Part shown: positions 33,924 to 42,566 of the stretch, piece by piece | Layout: each line of letters opens with the position of its first letter | Numbering within the stretch: position 1 is the stretch's first letter | Assembly (NCBI GenBank): GCA_029260765.1 | Contig: JAJDCP010000088.1 | Coordinates: 1-62,173, forward strand | Source: Planctomycetota bacterium | Lineage (GTDB): Bacteria > Planctomycetota > J058 > JAJDCP01 | Direction of reading: 5' to 3' | DNA length: 62,173 nucleotides | Notes under the pieces: model-generated | Databases searched by the model: none | What the model was told of the DNA's origin: nothing | Seen by the model: the letters and a program-made list of their open reading frames with translations, nothing else | Made by a program: the position numbers and the translations under genes

Positions 33924-35219
33924 ATGCATGGCGCAGCGTTGCTCGCAGCAGGGATTCTCCCCGAGCTGGGATTTCTTTCCAAGCTGCAGGAGATCGCCAG
34001 CCTGCAACCCCTGCTCGTGATCGGTCTGCTGTTGTTGGCCGGCACCTTCCTCGGTCAGCTGGCCGCCAAGTTCCGACTGCCCGAGGTCACCGGCTTCGTC
34101 GTCGCGGGCCTGCTGATGGGCGACGCGGTGCTCGGCCTGGTGCACCACAACCACAGCGCGACCCTGTCGATGGTCACCGAAGTGGCTCTAGGCCTGATCG
34201 CGCTGACCATCGGCGGGGAATTCTACTGGATCAAGCTCAAGCGCATGGGAAAGGCCGTGCTGATCATCACGGCGGTCCAGCTGTTCGCGAGTTTCGGGGC
34301 CGTCAGCCTGAGCCTTGTGTTGTTCGGGATGGAGCTGCCGTTCGCGATGATGCTCGGGGCGATCGCTTCGGCGACGGCGCCTGCCGCCACCGTGGCCATC
34401 GTTCAGGCGCTCAGGGCTCGCGGTCCCTTCGTCGACCATCTCTACGGTGTGGTCGCGCTCGACGACGCCGGCTGCGTAGTCTTGTTCGGGGTCGTGTTCG
34501 CTGTCGCCTCGGGGATGTTGCAGCCCGATTCTTCGAGTGGTGCGATGCTCGTCCTCACGGCCTGTGGTGAAGTGCTGTTGTCCGTGTTGCTCGGCGCAGT
34601 CTCTGGCCTGACGATCCATCTGCTGACCCGCAAACGCAGCAACACGAGCGAGCTCTTGATCCTGACCCTGGGGGTCTTCCTCGTCACCACTGCGATCGCC
34701 CTCAGCCTGCATCTGTCGCCGCTGTTGACCAACATGGCCTGCGGGGCGCTGATCATCAACATGGGGGCCCGCAACCATCGGATCTTCCGGTCCCTGGAGC
34801 CGATCTCGCCACCGATCTACGCGCTCTTCTTTGTGCTCGCCGGCACAGAGCTCGAGCCGGGCGTCGCGTTGCGGGGCGAGATCCTGTTGCTCGGCAGCGT
34901 CTATGTCGTCTTCCGCGCCCTGGGCAAGTACGCCGGCGTCTATGTCGGGGCAGTGCTGGGCAAGAGCGAGACGGCCATCCGCAACTATCTCGGCTTCTGC
35001 ATGTTGCCCCAAGCAGGAGTCGCCATCGGGCTGGTATTGTTGGTCGAAAACTCTCCGTTGCTCTCGTCCATCGAGGCCGGAGCCCGGCAGAACATCGATA
35101 CGATGGTGAGCATCGTGTTGCTGGCGGTCTTCGTCAACGAGCTCCTCGGTCCGCCGCTCTCGCGCTGGGCCCTGATCCGGGGCAACGACATGGAGGAGGT
35201 GGCGCGTGGATCCCTTTGA
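33924..35219 (+). CDS. Kef/CPA2-type cation:proton antiporter
   Basis: This 431-residue integral membrane protein has about twelve hydrophobic helices and the monovalent cation:proton antiporter-2 pattern: an early GFVVAGLLMGD, an EVALGLIALTIGGEF segment, the APAATVAIVQ helix and a VVALDDAGCVVLFG acidic pair that matches the ion-binding helix. It lacks the cytoplasmic TrkA-N domain of KefB/C. The next gene starts inside its last codons and supplies a soluble EIIA/PII-like protein, which may gate it. The ribosome site before the ATG is weak. Confidence 0.88.
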   Translation: MHGAALLAAGILPELGFLSKLQEIASLQPLLVIGLLLLAGTFLGQLAAKFRLPEVTGFVVAGLLMGDAVLGLVHHNHSATLSMVTEVALGLIALTIGGEFYWIKLKRMGKAVLIITAVQLFASFGAVSLSLVLFGMELPFAMMLGAIASATAPAATVAIVQALRARGPFVDHLYGVVALDDAGCVVLFGVVFAVASGMLQPDSSSGAMLVLTACGEVLLSVLLGAVSGLTIHLLTRKRSNTSELLILTLGVFLVTTAIALSLHLSPLLTNMACGALIINMGARNHRIFRSLEPISPPIYALFFVLAGTELEPGVALRGEILLLGSVYVVFRALGKYAGVYVGAVLGKSETAIRNYLGFCMLPQAGVAIGLVLLVENSPLLSSIEAGARQNIDTMVSIVLLAVFVNELLGPPLSRWALIRGNDMEEVARGSL

Positions 35220-36027
35220 GCTGGTCATTCCCCAATGCTGTAGCAACGACCTTGCTGGCGGGACCGCAGAGGAAGTACTGCGCAACTTGATCACCCTGGC
35301 CGACGATGCCGGCAAGCTCAAAGGACTGGGTAAGCAGACCCTGGTGAGCGCTCTGCTCGAGCGTGAGAGACAGGGCTCGACGGGATTCGGTGGCGGTCTG
35401 GCCCTGCCCCACGCACGCATTGCCGGTCTAGACGATTTCGTGATCTGTATCGGTGTCTCCAAGAAGGGCGTTGCCTTCCAAGCCCTCGACAAGAAACCGG
35501 TGCGCTTGTTCATCATGGTGCTCGCTCCCGAAGACCGCGTGCAAGACCACTTGAAGCTGCTGGCGGCCATCTCCCGCACGCTCGCAGGAACCAAGGTCAA
35601 GCAGCAGCTGTTGAACGCAGCCAGTCCGTTGGCCGTCAACGAGGCTTTCCTGGCCCACTGTCGAAGCACGGCTCCCAAGGCGCCCAAGCGGCGGAGCAAG
35701 CTCTTGTGTGTCGTGTTGTTCGCCGAGGAGCTGCTACACGAGATCCTCGAGAGCTTCGTCGAGCACGGCGTAGAGGGAGCGACCATCCTCGATTCCCAGG
35801 GCATGGGGCACTACATTTCGAACATTCCCATCTTCGCCGACTTCATCGGTTTCATGCGCGCCCAGACGCATCAGAGCAAGACGATTCTCGCCCTGGTGCC
35901 CGAAGACCTGATCCCGACCGTGCTCGCGGGCGTCGAAGAGATCACCGGTGACCTCGACAAACGTCAAGGCGCAGTGATCATGGTTCTGGATGTGAGCTTC
36001 TATCGGGGCTCGATGGCGATGATGTAG
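35206..36027 (+). CDS. PTS EIIA-like and PII-like two-domain protein
   Basis: This 273-residue soluble protein has an N-terminal PTS EIIA (fructose/nitrogen-type) domain in residues 1-150, with the phospho-accepting histidine H69 in GGGLALPHARI. The C-terminal domain (about 160-270) resembles a PII-like ferredoxin fold (EHGVEGATILDSQGMGHY, then a TILALVPED strand). The GTG start at 35206 has GGAGGAGGT upstream and overlaps the antiporter gene by 14 bases, so the two are coupled. EIIA(Ntr) proteins are known to control potassium channels and kinases; by analogy this protein may adjust the antiporter to phosphorylation and a nucleotide ligand. No other PTS genes are in the window. Confidence 0.82.
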   Translation: MDPFELVIPQCCSNDLAGGTAEEVLRNLITLADDAGKLKGLGKQTLVSALLERERQGSTGFGGGLALPHARIAGLDDFVICIGVSKKGVAFQALDKKPVRLFIMVLAPEDRVQDHLKLLAAISRTLAGTKVKQQLLNAASPLAVNEAFLAHCRSTAPKAPKRRSKLLCVVLFAEELLHEILESFVEHGVEGATILDSQGMGHYISNIPIFADFIGFMRAQTHQSKTILALVPEDLIPTVLAGVEEITGDLDKRQGAVIMVLDVSFYRGSMAMM

Positions 36028-36083
36028 GCTGCCCCGCCCGAAACGTCCTCCCACGCGCAACTCCAAGCCGCCTCACAGCCCAC
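36024..36083. terminator. Inverted repeat spanning convergent stops
   Basis: GTAGGCTG and CAGCCCAC pair at seven of eight positions across 44 bases between two convergent genes. The left arm includes the TAG stop; the minus-strand stop (36073-36075) immediately precedes the right arm. It is weaker than the other two shared hairpins. Confidence 0.3.
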
Positions 36084-36987
36084 GAGCGCGGAGGATCGGC
36101 TGGAGCGCCTCCAACAGCGCGCTGCCGTTCGCCGGGCGGTCCTGCGCACGCCTAGCCAGGCAGCGATCGACCAACGCGCAGAGCATGGCCGAAGGAGGCT
36201 CGCGCAGCTCGCGCAGACGACGGTACTGTCCGGTCAGGGTGTTGCGGATGATCAGTGGGGCCACGCTCCCGAATGCGGGCTCGCCCGCCAGCATGGTGTA
36301 GAGCGTCGAGCCCAGTGCAAAGACGTCGGCGGTCGGCTTGACCTTGCGCGGCGCGTCGATCTGCTCGGGAGCCATGTAGCCCAGGCTCCCCAGCTGTTCG
36401 CCGCTGCCCGTCAGATCCGAGGACGGATGATGGGCGACGCCGAAGTCGATGAGCTTCGCGCGGCGAGGGTCGGGAACTCCGTTCGGAGTGCGCGGGAGCA
36501 TGATGTTGGCAGGTTTGACGTCACGGTGTATCACACCCGCGGCATGGACTGCCTGCAGCGCCTTGGCGATCGCCTCGGCTACCAACAGCGCCAGGTTCTC
36601 GGGAAACCTCTTTCGGCCGCGGGTCTCTTTGATGATCTCTCCGAGCGAGGGCCCATCGACATACTCCATCACCACGACCGTGCGGCCCTGTTCGTGGGTG
36701 ATGAACTCGATCTGAGGAATGTGGGGACTGTCGATCCCTGCGAAGCTGCGCGCTTCGTTCTCGAAACGCGTCACCAGGCTCTGGTGCTTCGCGCTCAGGT
36801 CTGCGCGCAAGATCTTGATCGCGTACACCTTCTTGTGGATCGGATCCAAGCCGCGGAAGACGCGCGACACGCCTCCGCTGCCGAGCAACTCGAGCAGCAC
36901 GAGGCCGCCCGCCGTGGTCTGACAACCCCGCCGGTCCTGCTGGGATCGGGTGTGCAGAGGGGTGGCTTTGGCGATGTGCTCATCCAT
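36073..36987 (-). CDS. Ser/Thr protein kinase (short, soluble)
   Basis: This 304-residue protein is a Hanks-type kinase with all key elements: glycine loop LLGSGGVSRVFRG, lysine in YAIKIL, catalytic loop VIHRDVKPANIM, metal-binding LIDFGVAHH, and the APE-equivalent GYMAPEQIDAP. It ends directly after the kinase domain, with no membrane segment or sensor, so it should be cytoplasmic. The ATG at 36987 (MDEHIAKAT) is chosen because upstream codons give a low-complexity Arg/Pro stretch; its ribosome site is weak. Its substrates are unknown; the FHA-domain activator at 46.6 kb is one conceivable phosphothreonine reader in the region. Confidence 0.9.
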   Translation of the reverse strand: MDEHIAKATPLHTRSQQDRRGCQTTAGGLVLLELLGSGGVSRVFRGLDPIHKKVYAIKILRADLSAKHQSLVTRFENEARSFAGIDSPHIPQIEFITHEQGRTVVVMEYVDGPSLGEIIKETRGRKRFPENLALLVAEAIAKALQAVHAAGVIHRDVKPANIMLPRTPNGVPDPRRAKLIDFGVAHHPSSDLTGSGEQLGSLGYMAPEQIDAPRKVKPTADVFALGSTLYTMLAGEPAFGSVAPLIIRNTLTGQYRRLRELREPPSAMLCALVDRCLARRAQDRPANGSALLEALQPILRARGL

Positions 36988-37272
36988 GGGGATAGAGTGG
37001 CGGCTCCTATTTGACCTGTCAAGTCTTGCTTCGGGAGCTGGTCTGGCGGGCGGATCCGCGAGCAAATTGAAGTGTACAGCCCGAAACCGTCACCCGGATC
37101 TCAGGGCCTTGCCCGGCTACCCTGCATCTTCGCGCAGCAGGCCGACCAGCGCAAGCACGCCAGCAAAGTCGCACCCGCCAGGCGGGAGGGGCCCCGCGCT
37201 GCGACCGGACAGCTTCCTCCTTCTCCGCCTCCGGCGCCGGCCTGTCCACCAAGCGGGGAAGCCGGAGGAGCC

Positions 37273-38649
37273 TCACAACAACCTCACCCTGAAACGCTTC
37301 TTCTTGATCCTCTGATTGTGCAGCCCCCGGGCCGCCTTCGGCGCCACCGCGCGCCGGACCGCGACCCAGATACGCTGGTCTGTGAGCACGATCTTGCCGA
37401 CATCCTCTCCCTCGACCCCTCCATCACGGGTGAGCGCACCCAGGATGTCGCCTGCGCGCAGCTTGTCCTTGCGGCCGCCAAGTACCGCCAGCGTCCTGAA
37501 CGGAGCGGACCAACCGGCCAACGACGCCCCCGCAGTCTCTGCCCAGGTGGTGCGCGGAATCGGGCTGCCCATGTGCGCCTCGATAGCGTCCAGGTAACGC
37601 GTCTCCCGCGCCCCGGCAACCAGACTGACCGCTTCTCCTTCGGCCTCGGCGCGGGCGGTGCGTCCCACACGATGGACATGCACCAGGGGATCGGCGGACA
37701 GCTGATAGCAGATGACGAGCCGCAGCTCCGCCATATCCAAGCCCCGTGCCGCGACATTGGTGGCGACCAGAATCAGCGCGCTGCCATTGCGCATCCGCAC
37801 GAGCACCTCGTCGCGCTCCCGTTGCTCCAGGTCCCCGTGCAGCTCCAAGGCATCCGCCCCTTTGCGCCGCAACAGCGCGGACACCTCCTGACACTGGGCA
37901 CGCGTCTCGCAGAAGACCAGCGTGGGGGTAGGCTGACGGCTGCGCAACAGGCCGCAGAGGGCGTCATCGCGAGTCTCCCAGGTACACAGCAGCGCGCTCT
38001 GGCGCAGAACCTGCGCATCGACCAGCGCCTCGGCACGCACCACGCACGGATCGCTCTGGATGTCGGCGCTGAGCCGTGCGATCTTGTCGGGCCAGGTGGC
38101 GGAAAAGAGCAAGGTCTGCCGCGGCTCCGGCGCGTGGGACACGATGCCGCTGACCTCCTCCTCGAAGCCCATATCCAGCATGCGGTCGGCCTCGTCGAGC
38201 ACCAGGCTGCGCAGCTTTGCCAGGCTCAGCCAGCCGCGCTCCAAGTGCTGCAGCACGCGCCCCGGCGTGCCGACAACCACGTGCACTCCGGCCTCGATCG
38301 CCTTGCGCTGCGGCCACACCTCAGCGCCTCCGGTGACGGTCAGGGCACGGGTACCTTCGAGACCGACGGCCAGAGCCCGGATGGCCCCCGTGAGCTGCTC
38401 AGCGAGCTCACGGGTGGGACAGAGCACCAGGGACTGTACGGAGCGGTCCGCCAGCTCGAGCTGCTGCAGCAGGGCGAGGCCAAAGACAGCGGTTTTCCCG
38501 CTGCCCGTGCGGGCATGTCCGACCAGATCGCGGCCGGCGAGCGCGTCGGGCAGGGCGTGCTCTTGGATCTCGGTCATCTCGAGGTAACCGAGGCGCTCGA
38601 TGCCGAGCATCAGACCGGGGCGCAGCGGTAGGGTGGTGAAGCTTGTCAT
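37273..38649 (-). CDS. dbpA: DEAD-box RNA helicase DbpA
   Basis: This 458-residue protein has the full DEAD-box set: Q-motif region (YLEMTEIQEHALP), Walker A ARTGSGKT, PTRELA, TPGRV, DEADRM, FSATW and HRVGRTAR. A C-terminal RNA-binding domain of the DbpA/CsdA type follows (about residues 385-458). DbpA uses ATP to remodel 23S rRNA during 50S ribosome assembly. The length equals E. coli DbpA. It is a single gene with 285 bases of non-coding DNA after it, before the kinase gene's start; that gap contains a hairpin (GTCGCA at 37168 with TGCGAC at 37200) and no visible gene. Confidence 0.9.
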   Translation of the reverse strand: MTSFTTLPLRPGLMLGIERLGYLEMTEIQEHALPDALAGRDLVGHARTGSGKTAVFGLALLQQLELADRSVQSLVLCPTRELAEQLTGAIRALAVGLEGTRALTVTGGAEVWPQRKAIEAGVHVVVGTPGRVLQHLERGWLSLAKLRSLVLDEADRMLDMGFEEEVSGIVSHAPEPRQTLLFSATWPDKIARLSADIQSDPCVVRAEALVDAQVLRQSALLCTWETRDDALCGLLRSRQPTPTLVFCETRAQCQEVSALLRRKGADALELHGDLEQRERDEVLVRMRNGSALILVATNVAARGLDMAELRLVICYQLSADPLVHVHRVGRTARAEAEGEAVSLVAGARETRYLDAIEAHMGSPIPRTTWAETAGASLAGWSAPFRTLAVLGGRKDKLRAGDILGALTRDGGVEGEDVGKIVLTDQRIWVAVRRAVAPKAARGLHNQRIKKKRFRVRLL

Positions 38650-38688
38650 CGATTCCTGCTCATTGACTGCAAGGCCCGCCGTGACTGC

Positions 38689-40035
38689 CTATTCCACTAC
38701 AAAGCTGACAGAGTCGTGTTCCTTGCCGTCTCCGAGCCCTGTGCCATTATTGAGCCGAACATCATAGGAGCCCGGCTCTTCAGGTGCCTTGAATGTCACG
38801 GTGCCCTGCATGCGTCCATAGACATATTCATAAGCCACGTCATGGGAGTCGTTTGTGCTGGTGCTTCCGTGCTCGACCTGCGAGGGCACAATTCCCAGCC
38901 ACGAGTTGTAGTCGAAGATGGCAGGCGCGGTGAAATCGACGACGATGTTCTCACCGGCCCGGTAGAGCTCTTTGTCGAGCCGCAGGCTCGGTGCGACATC
39001 ACCCCCTTCGGGCAGTTCTACTGTGACGCTGAGCTGGGCAACGGAATGCCCCTCTCCGCCGGTATTCGTGAACAAGCGTAGCTCGTATTGCCCTGGCAGG
39101 CCCGGGACACGCAGCTGGTTTGTGCCCTCGGTTCTCCCATTCAGGTAGCCGTAAGAGACATCGTGGGCGTCTGCGTCTCCAGCGGTCTCCGGCGAATTGT
39201 CGGCGGGCAGCAAAGCGACCCAGGCGGTGTACCAGTATGTGATAGGGGCTGTGAAATGTACTGGCAGGGTCTCGTGGGAGACGTAGGTCTGCTTGTCGAT
39301 GGAAATGCCGGGCTCGATCGCTGCGAGCTCGGCTGGAGCGGTAACGGTAAAGCTGACCGAGGCCAGCTCAGACTCGATGTCTCCCAGGCGTAGATCATAG
39401 TTTCCGGGAGGACCGGGGGCACGAAAGCTCATCTCGCCCTGAACCTGATCGTAGATGTAGCCCCAGCTCAGGTCGTGCTTGTCGTTCTCCAAGGTACTGC
39501 CGTGCTCGACTTCCGAGGGAATCAGACCGATCCAAGGATGTTCTGACGAGCCGGAGACCGTGAACTTGACCGTGAACTCTTCATGGGAAGTGAACGCGGT
39601 CTTTTCGAGCGCAAGGGTGGGCTCCATGTCCGTATCCGGCGCGGCGACCACGAAGCTCAGGAAGAGCAACTCACGGTCATCGCTGCCAGCATCGTTGCTG
39701 AAACGGATGTCATAGGCCCCTGGCTTGACAGGAGCCGTGAAGCTCACGCTGCCTTCGGTCTTGCCATTGGCATAGTTGTAGGCGACATCATGGCTGTCGT
39801 TGACACTCGCCTTTCCATGGGGGGCATCGGAAGGGATGACGCCGAACCAGGCCCAATCGCTCAGCCCCTCGGGGGCGGTGAAGGTCAGCTCGATGCTTGC
39901 ACCAGGCTGGTACGTCGCGCTAGGGATAGACATCGTCGCGCCTTCGCCCTCGGCCCGGACAGGCGCGTCCTGGGCGAAGCTGAAGCACGCGGTCAGCAAA
40001 AGCATGGCCGCAACCACCGAATCTCGAACGTTCAT
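38689..40035 (-). CDS. Exported protein of four Ig-like HD-motif repeats
   Basis: This 448-residue exported protein is built of four tandem beta-rich repeats of about 100 residues (roughly 33-134, 135-233, 234-342 and 343-448). Each has an FTAP strand, a W-x-G-[LI]-[IV]-PS turn, an HG-S-x-x-ND-x-HD-[VL] motif, a Y-x-Y-x-x-G-x-x-x-G strand and a final PG-x-YD-[IVL]-R. In the third repeat the HG-S part is lost. The signal peptide has an LTAC that could serve as a lipobox, or be cut after FAQ. GGAGA precedes the ATG. The repeated Asn/Asp/His cluster suggests metal binding in each unit. I do not recognise a named family. Confidence 0.8.
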   Translation of the reverse strand: MNVRDSVVAAMLLLTACFSFAQDAPVRAEGEGATMSIPSATYQPGASIELTFTAPEGLSDWAWFGVIPSDAPHGKASVNDSHDVAYNYANGKTEGSVSFTAPVKPGAYDIRFSNDAGSDDRELLFLSFVVAAPDTDMEPTLALEKTAFTSHEEFTVKFTVSGSSEHPWIGLIPSEVEHGSTLENDKHDLSWGYIYDQVQGEMSFRAPGPPGNYDLRLGDIESELASVSFTVTAPAELAAIEPGISIDKQTYVSHETLPVHFTAPITYWYTAWVALLPADNSPETAGDADAHDVSYGYLNGRTEGTNQLRVPGLPGQYELRLFTNTGGEGHSVAQLSVTVELPEGGDVAPSLRLDKELYRAGENIVVDFTAPAIFDYNSWLGIVPSQVEHGSTSTNDSHDVAYEYVYGRMQGTVTFKAPEEPGSYDVRLNNGTGLGDGKEHDSVSFVVE

Positions 40036-40203
40036 TCCTGGTCTCCTGTTTGCGCTGCCCCCATTCGATGCGCCGGCAGCAGTGGCGCGCATGGATCTGT
40101 GCTGTAAGGGGAACAGTGTAGCACACTGCGTTCTCTAGCCCTTCCTCCGGATGGGGAGGGCGCTAATACCGAGCTCTCAACCGGCTGCGCCCGCCAGCGC
40201 AGC

Positions 40204-40767
40204 TCAACCCGGGAAAGGACTCGCTGCTGTCGTGGAGGTCTCAGCTCTCGAGTCGGACCACTTCCCATCCAGGCGAGCCTTCAAGACCCAAGCGATCAGC
40301 ACCAAGCCTCCCAGACCCCCGATCGCATAGGCCGCGTTGTGCGCGAACAGGTCGAAGGCGAAGCGCGCGTGCCGCGCGGCGTCGATCTTGGCCGCCATCG
40401 TCTTGCGCAGCGTAAAGGACCCCTGACTGGCGAGGATGTAGCCTACCATTCCAGCCGACATGGACAGCACCAGTTGCACTCCCAGGAACCACCTCAGGGG
40501 CTTCAGTAAGACAACCGTGCGCAGCTTGTTGTAGCGGCCGACGCACGCCACGAAGGCGAGCATGACGCCGAGCGGCAGCCCCACCCACCAAGTGGCGATC
40601 ACCCCCCAGACCAGGGCGTAGACGAAAGGCGGTGATGGCCCGATCACCGGCGGGTGGGCTACGCTGAAGTACTCCACGCAGACATGCGCGGTCACCATGT
40701 CGTGGGCGATCCCGTAGGCTACGGCCGCAAGCACGGCGAGGGCGACGATCTTGATGAACTCGAACAC
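40204..40767 (-). CDS. Four-helix integral membrane protein of unknown function
   Basis: This 187-residue protein has four hydrophobic helices (about residues 5-23, 48-75, 91-112 and 144-163) and a polar C-terminal tail. The loop after helix 1 holds a conserved-looking HVCVEYFSVAHPPVIGPSPP stretch that is Pro-rich and lies on the outer face in the simplest topology. It starts with GTG at 40767, supported by AGGAG. I do not recognise the family by name. It is followed, 168 bases on, by the Ig-like repeat gene in the same direction; a GC-rich hairpin without a T-tract lies between them near 40140. Confidence 0.75.
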   Translation of the reverse strand: MFEFIKIVALAVLAAVAYGIAHDMVTAHVCVEYFSVAHPPVIGPSPPFVYALVWGVIATWWVGLPLGVMLAFVACVGRYNKLRTVVLLKPLRWFLGVQLVLSMSAGMVGYILASQGSFTLRKTMAAKIDAARHARFAFDLFAHNAAYAIGGLGGLVLIAWVLKARLDGKWSDSRAETSTTAASPFPG

Positions 40768-40797
40768 ACCAGGGGCTCCTATCCTGAAGGCTGCCGT

Positions 40798-41418
40798 CTA
40801 CCGTGGAGCGAAGTCTTTGGGGCCACTGCAGAAATCACAGTGTTGGACAAGCGGGCACTCTGTGCAACCCCGCTTGGTGTTTTTGCATAGGGCCCGGCCG
40901 TGCTGCCTCAGCAGGTTGTGGGCACGCAATTGCTCGCTTTCGGGGACACTCCCCAGGCTCTTGAGCACCGAGCGATGCTGGACCGCACAGCTGCCTTGGG
41001 CGGTTCCCCAGCCCAGGCGCAGCAGCACCCGCATGCCATTGATCTCCAGGGGGAGTCCACACGGCTGGCCACAGGCGGCCATGATGCGCAGAGCGCTGGG
41101 TCTGCCGATGCCGGGGAACTTTTGCAGGATCCTGAGCGCCGCGCGCGTGTCGGTTGTGACGATCGTGGCCAGGTCCGTGTCGAGCTGCCACGCGATCTCG
41201 GCGGCTGCCAGCAGTTTCGCCGCGCGCATGGGGGGTTTTATGCCGCCAGCCACGATGGCCCGCTCGATCTTCGCCGCACCGGCCGCCAGCAACACGCCGG
41301 GCGCGGTCCCGACCTGGCTTTGCAGCGCGTCAAAGGTCGCCTGGCGGCGCGCATCGCTGACCAGGTAGGCGCAGATCTCGCGCACGACCTCTAATTGGCG
41401 ATGATGGACATTGCACAT
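40798..41418 (-). CDS. EndoIII-like HhH-GPD DNA glycosylase with Fe-S motif
   Basis: This 206-residue protein is an HhH-GPD superfamily DNA-repair protein. The helix-hairpin-helix is LQKFPGIGRPSALRIM and the C-terminal iron-sulfur signature is a perfect C-x6-C-x2-C-x5-C (CKNTKRGCTECPLVQHC). The catalytic lysine of bifunctional EndoIII (GxGRK) is Pro here and the catalytic aspartate aligns with Glu (PLEINGM), so it is not a standard AP-lyase. It may be a monofunctional glycosylase like MutY or a non-catalytic damage binder. The ATG at 41418 has AGGCGA upstream. The gene before it runs into its 5' end by 89 bases in another frame. Confidence 0.78.
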   Translation of the reverse strand: MCNVHHRQLEVVREICAYLVSDARRQATFDALQSQVGTAPGVLLAAGAAKIERAIVAGGIKPPMRAAKLLAAAEIAWQLDTDLATIVTTDTRAALRILQKFPGIGRPSALRIMAACGQPCGLPLEINGMRVLLRLGWGTAQGSCAVQHRSVLKSLGSVPESEQLRAHNLLRQHGRALCKNTKRGCTECPLVQHCDFCSGPKDFAPR

Positions 41419-41791
41419 AGGTGTCGCCTCTTTCCGCGGGCGGACACCCGTCAGCCCACCCAAAGACATCCAACACGGCACGTGCCAATGTGCGAGTCTC
41501 AACCCACACCGGGCTCGCGAACAACGCCTCTTCGGTCCAGTGTGCGCTATTCTTGCCGTCACCGCTGATGGTCCCGAGGTACCGATCCAGATCAGACAGT
41601 GCAGCAGTCTGGTCTGGAGTGACTGCTCGTCCTTGCCCGTCGAGGGCTATCCGCGCGTACAGGCTGAACTCAAGAGCCAACTCGTCCGCCTTGCAGACGA
41701 AGTCCGGGAAGAGTGTGACTTGGTCTTTCGCCGGTCGCGCGAGTGCCTGGACTGCCCAACGAAGGCGTGTGCTTGGAAATTCTTTGTGCAT
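41330..41791 (-). CDS. Hypothetical protein overlapping the EndoIII-like gene
   Basis: This frame encodes about 153 residues beginning MHKEFPSTRLRW, with amphipathic, protein-like sequence up to FGWADGCPPAERGD. The last 30 residues read through the start of the EndoIII-like gene. The DNA is visibly less G+C-rich than its surroundings and the start has no clear ribosome site; the frame also continues upstream into simple-sequence repeats. It resembles a horizontally acquired or decaying gene. I recognise no domain. An alternative is that only part of the frame is still expressed. Confidence 0.45.
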   Translation of the reverse strand: MHKEFPSTRLRWAVQALARPAKDQVTLFPDFVCKADELALEFSLYARIALDGQGRAVTPDQTAALSDLDRYLGTISGDGKNSAHWTEEALFASPVWVETRTLARAVLDVFGWADGCPPAERGDTYVQCPSSPIRGRARDLRLPGQRCAPPGDL

Positions 41792-42227
41792 AGCCACGAC
41801 TCTGATTCGAGCGACACTGATTGGTTTGACGGGGTCGAACGACTGTTGGTGAGAGTGACCTGTAGCACTGCTTCGGTCAAACCGCCCTGATGACCGACGG
41901 GGCGATGGCTGCCGGTAGAGGTTGGCAAACGCAGCCTGGAGTAGAACACGAGGAGTGACCAGGCTCGGTCCTCGGTCTTCACGGTCCTCGGTCTTCACGG
42001 TTTTCGGCTCATCGGGGTCGGGGTCGGGGTCGGGGTCGAGTTCCAGGGCTCCTGACATGGGCAACTCTTGATGGAGACTTCGCTCCGGAACCTTCGATCA
42101 GGTTTGGTCGATGCCTTTGATCTGCTGAGAACCGCCTGTAGCGTCGGTCTATGACCGACGAGCTGATCGATCCGTATGGTGAACCCAGAGCCTCTGGATA
42201 CAACCTCCGCCAGAGCTCCTTCCGGCG

Positions 42228-42258
42228 CTCACAGAGCGCCGCTACAGAAGACGGCTTC
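42228..42258 (+). repeat. 31-nt identical repeat, copy 1
   Basis: This block (from CTCACAGAGCG to AAGACGGCTTC) is identical in the second tandem unit (42536-42566) and, inverted, at 61532-61562. It is intergenic in all three places. Confidence 0.85.
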
Positions 42259-42535
42259 GATTCGAGCCAGCGGTCGCAACGGATAGTTGCCGCCAAAACC
42301 CCTCCAGCCCCTTTGCATCGAACCCGTGTCAGGAGCTCTGGGGTCGGGTTCCAGGGCTCCTGACATGGGCAACTCTTGATGGAGACTTCGCTCCGGGACC
42401 TTCGATCGGGTTTGGTCGATGCCTTCGATCTGCTGAGAGCCGCCTGTAGCGTCGGTCTATGACCGACGAGAGGATCGATCCGTATGGTGAACCCAGAGCC
42501 TCTGGATACAACCTCCGCCAGAGCTCCTTCCGGCG

Positions 42536-42566
42536 CTCACAGAGCGCCGCTACAGAAGACGGCTTC
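42536..42566 (+). repeat. 31-nt identical repeat, copy 2
   Basis: This is the same block as at 42228-42258, exactly 308 bases further on. Confidence 0.85.

Noticed and set aside
34188..35804. A minus-strand open frame of about 540 codons opposite the antiporter and EIIA genes
   Set aside because: It is antisense to two clear genes with motifs and coupled starts.
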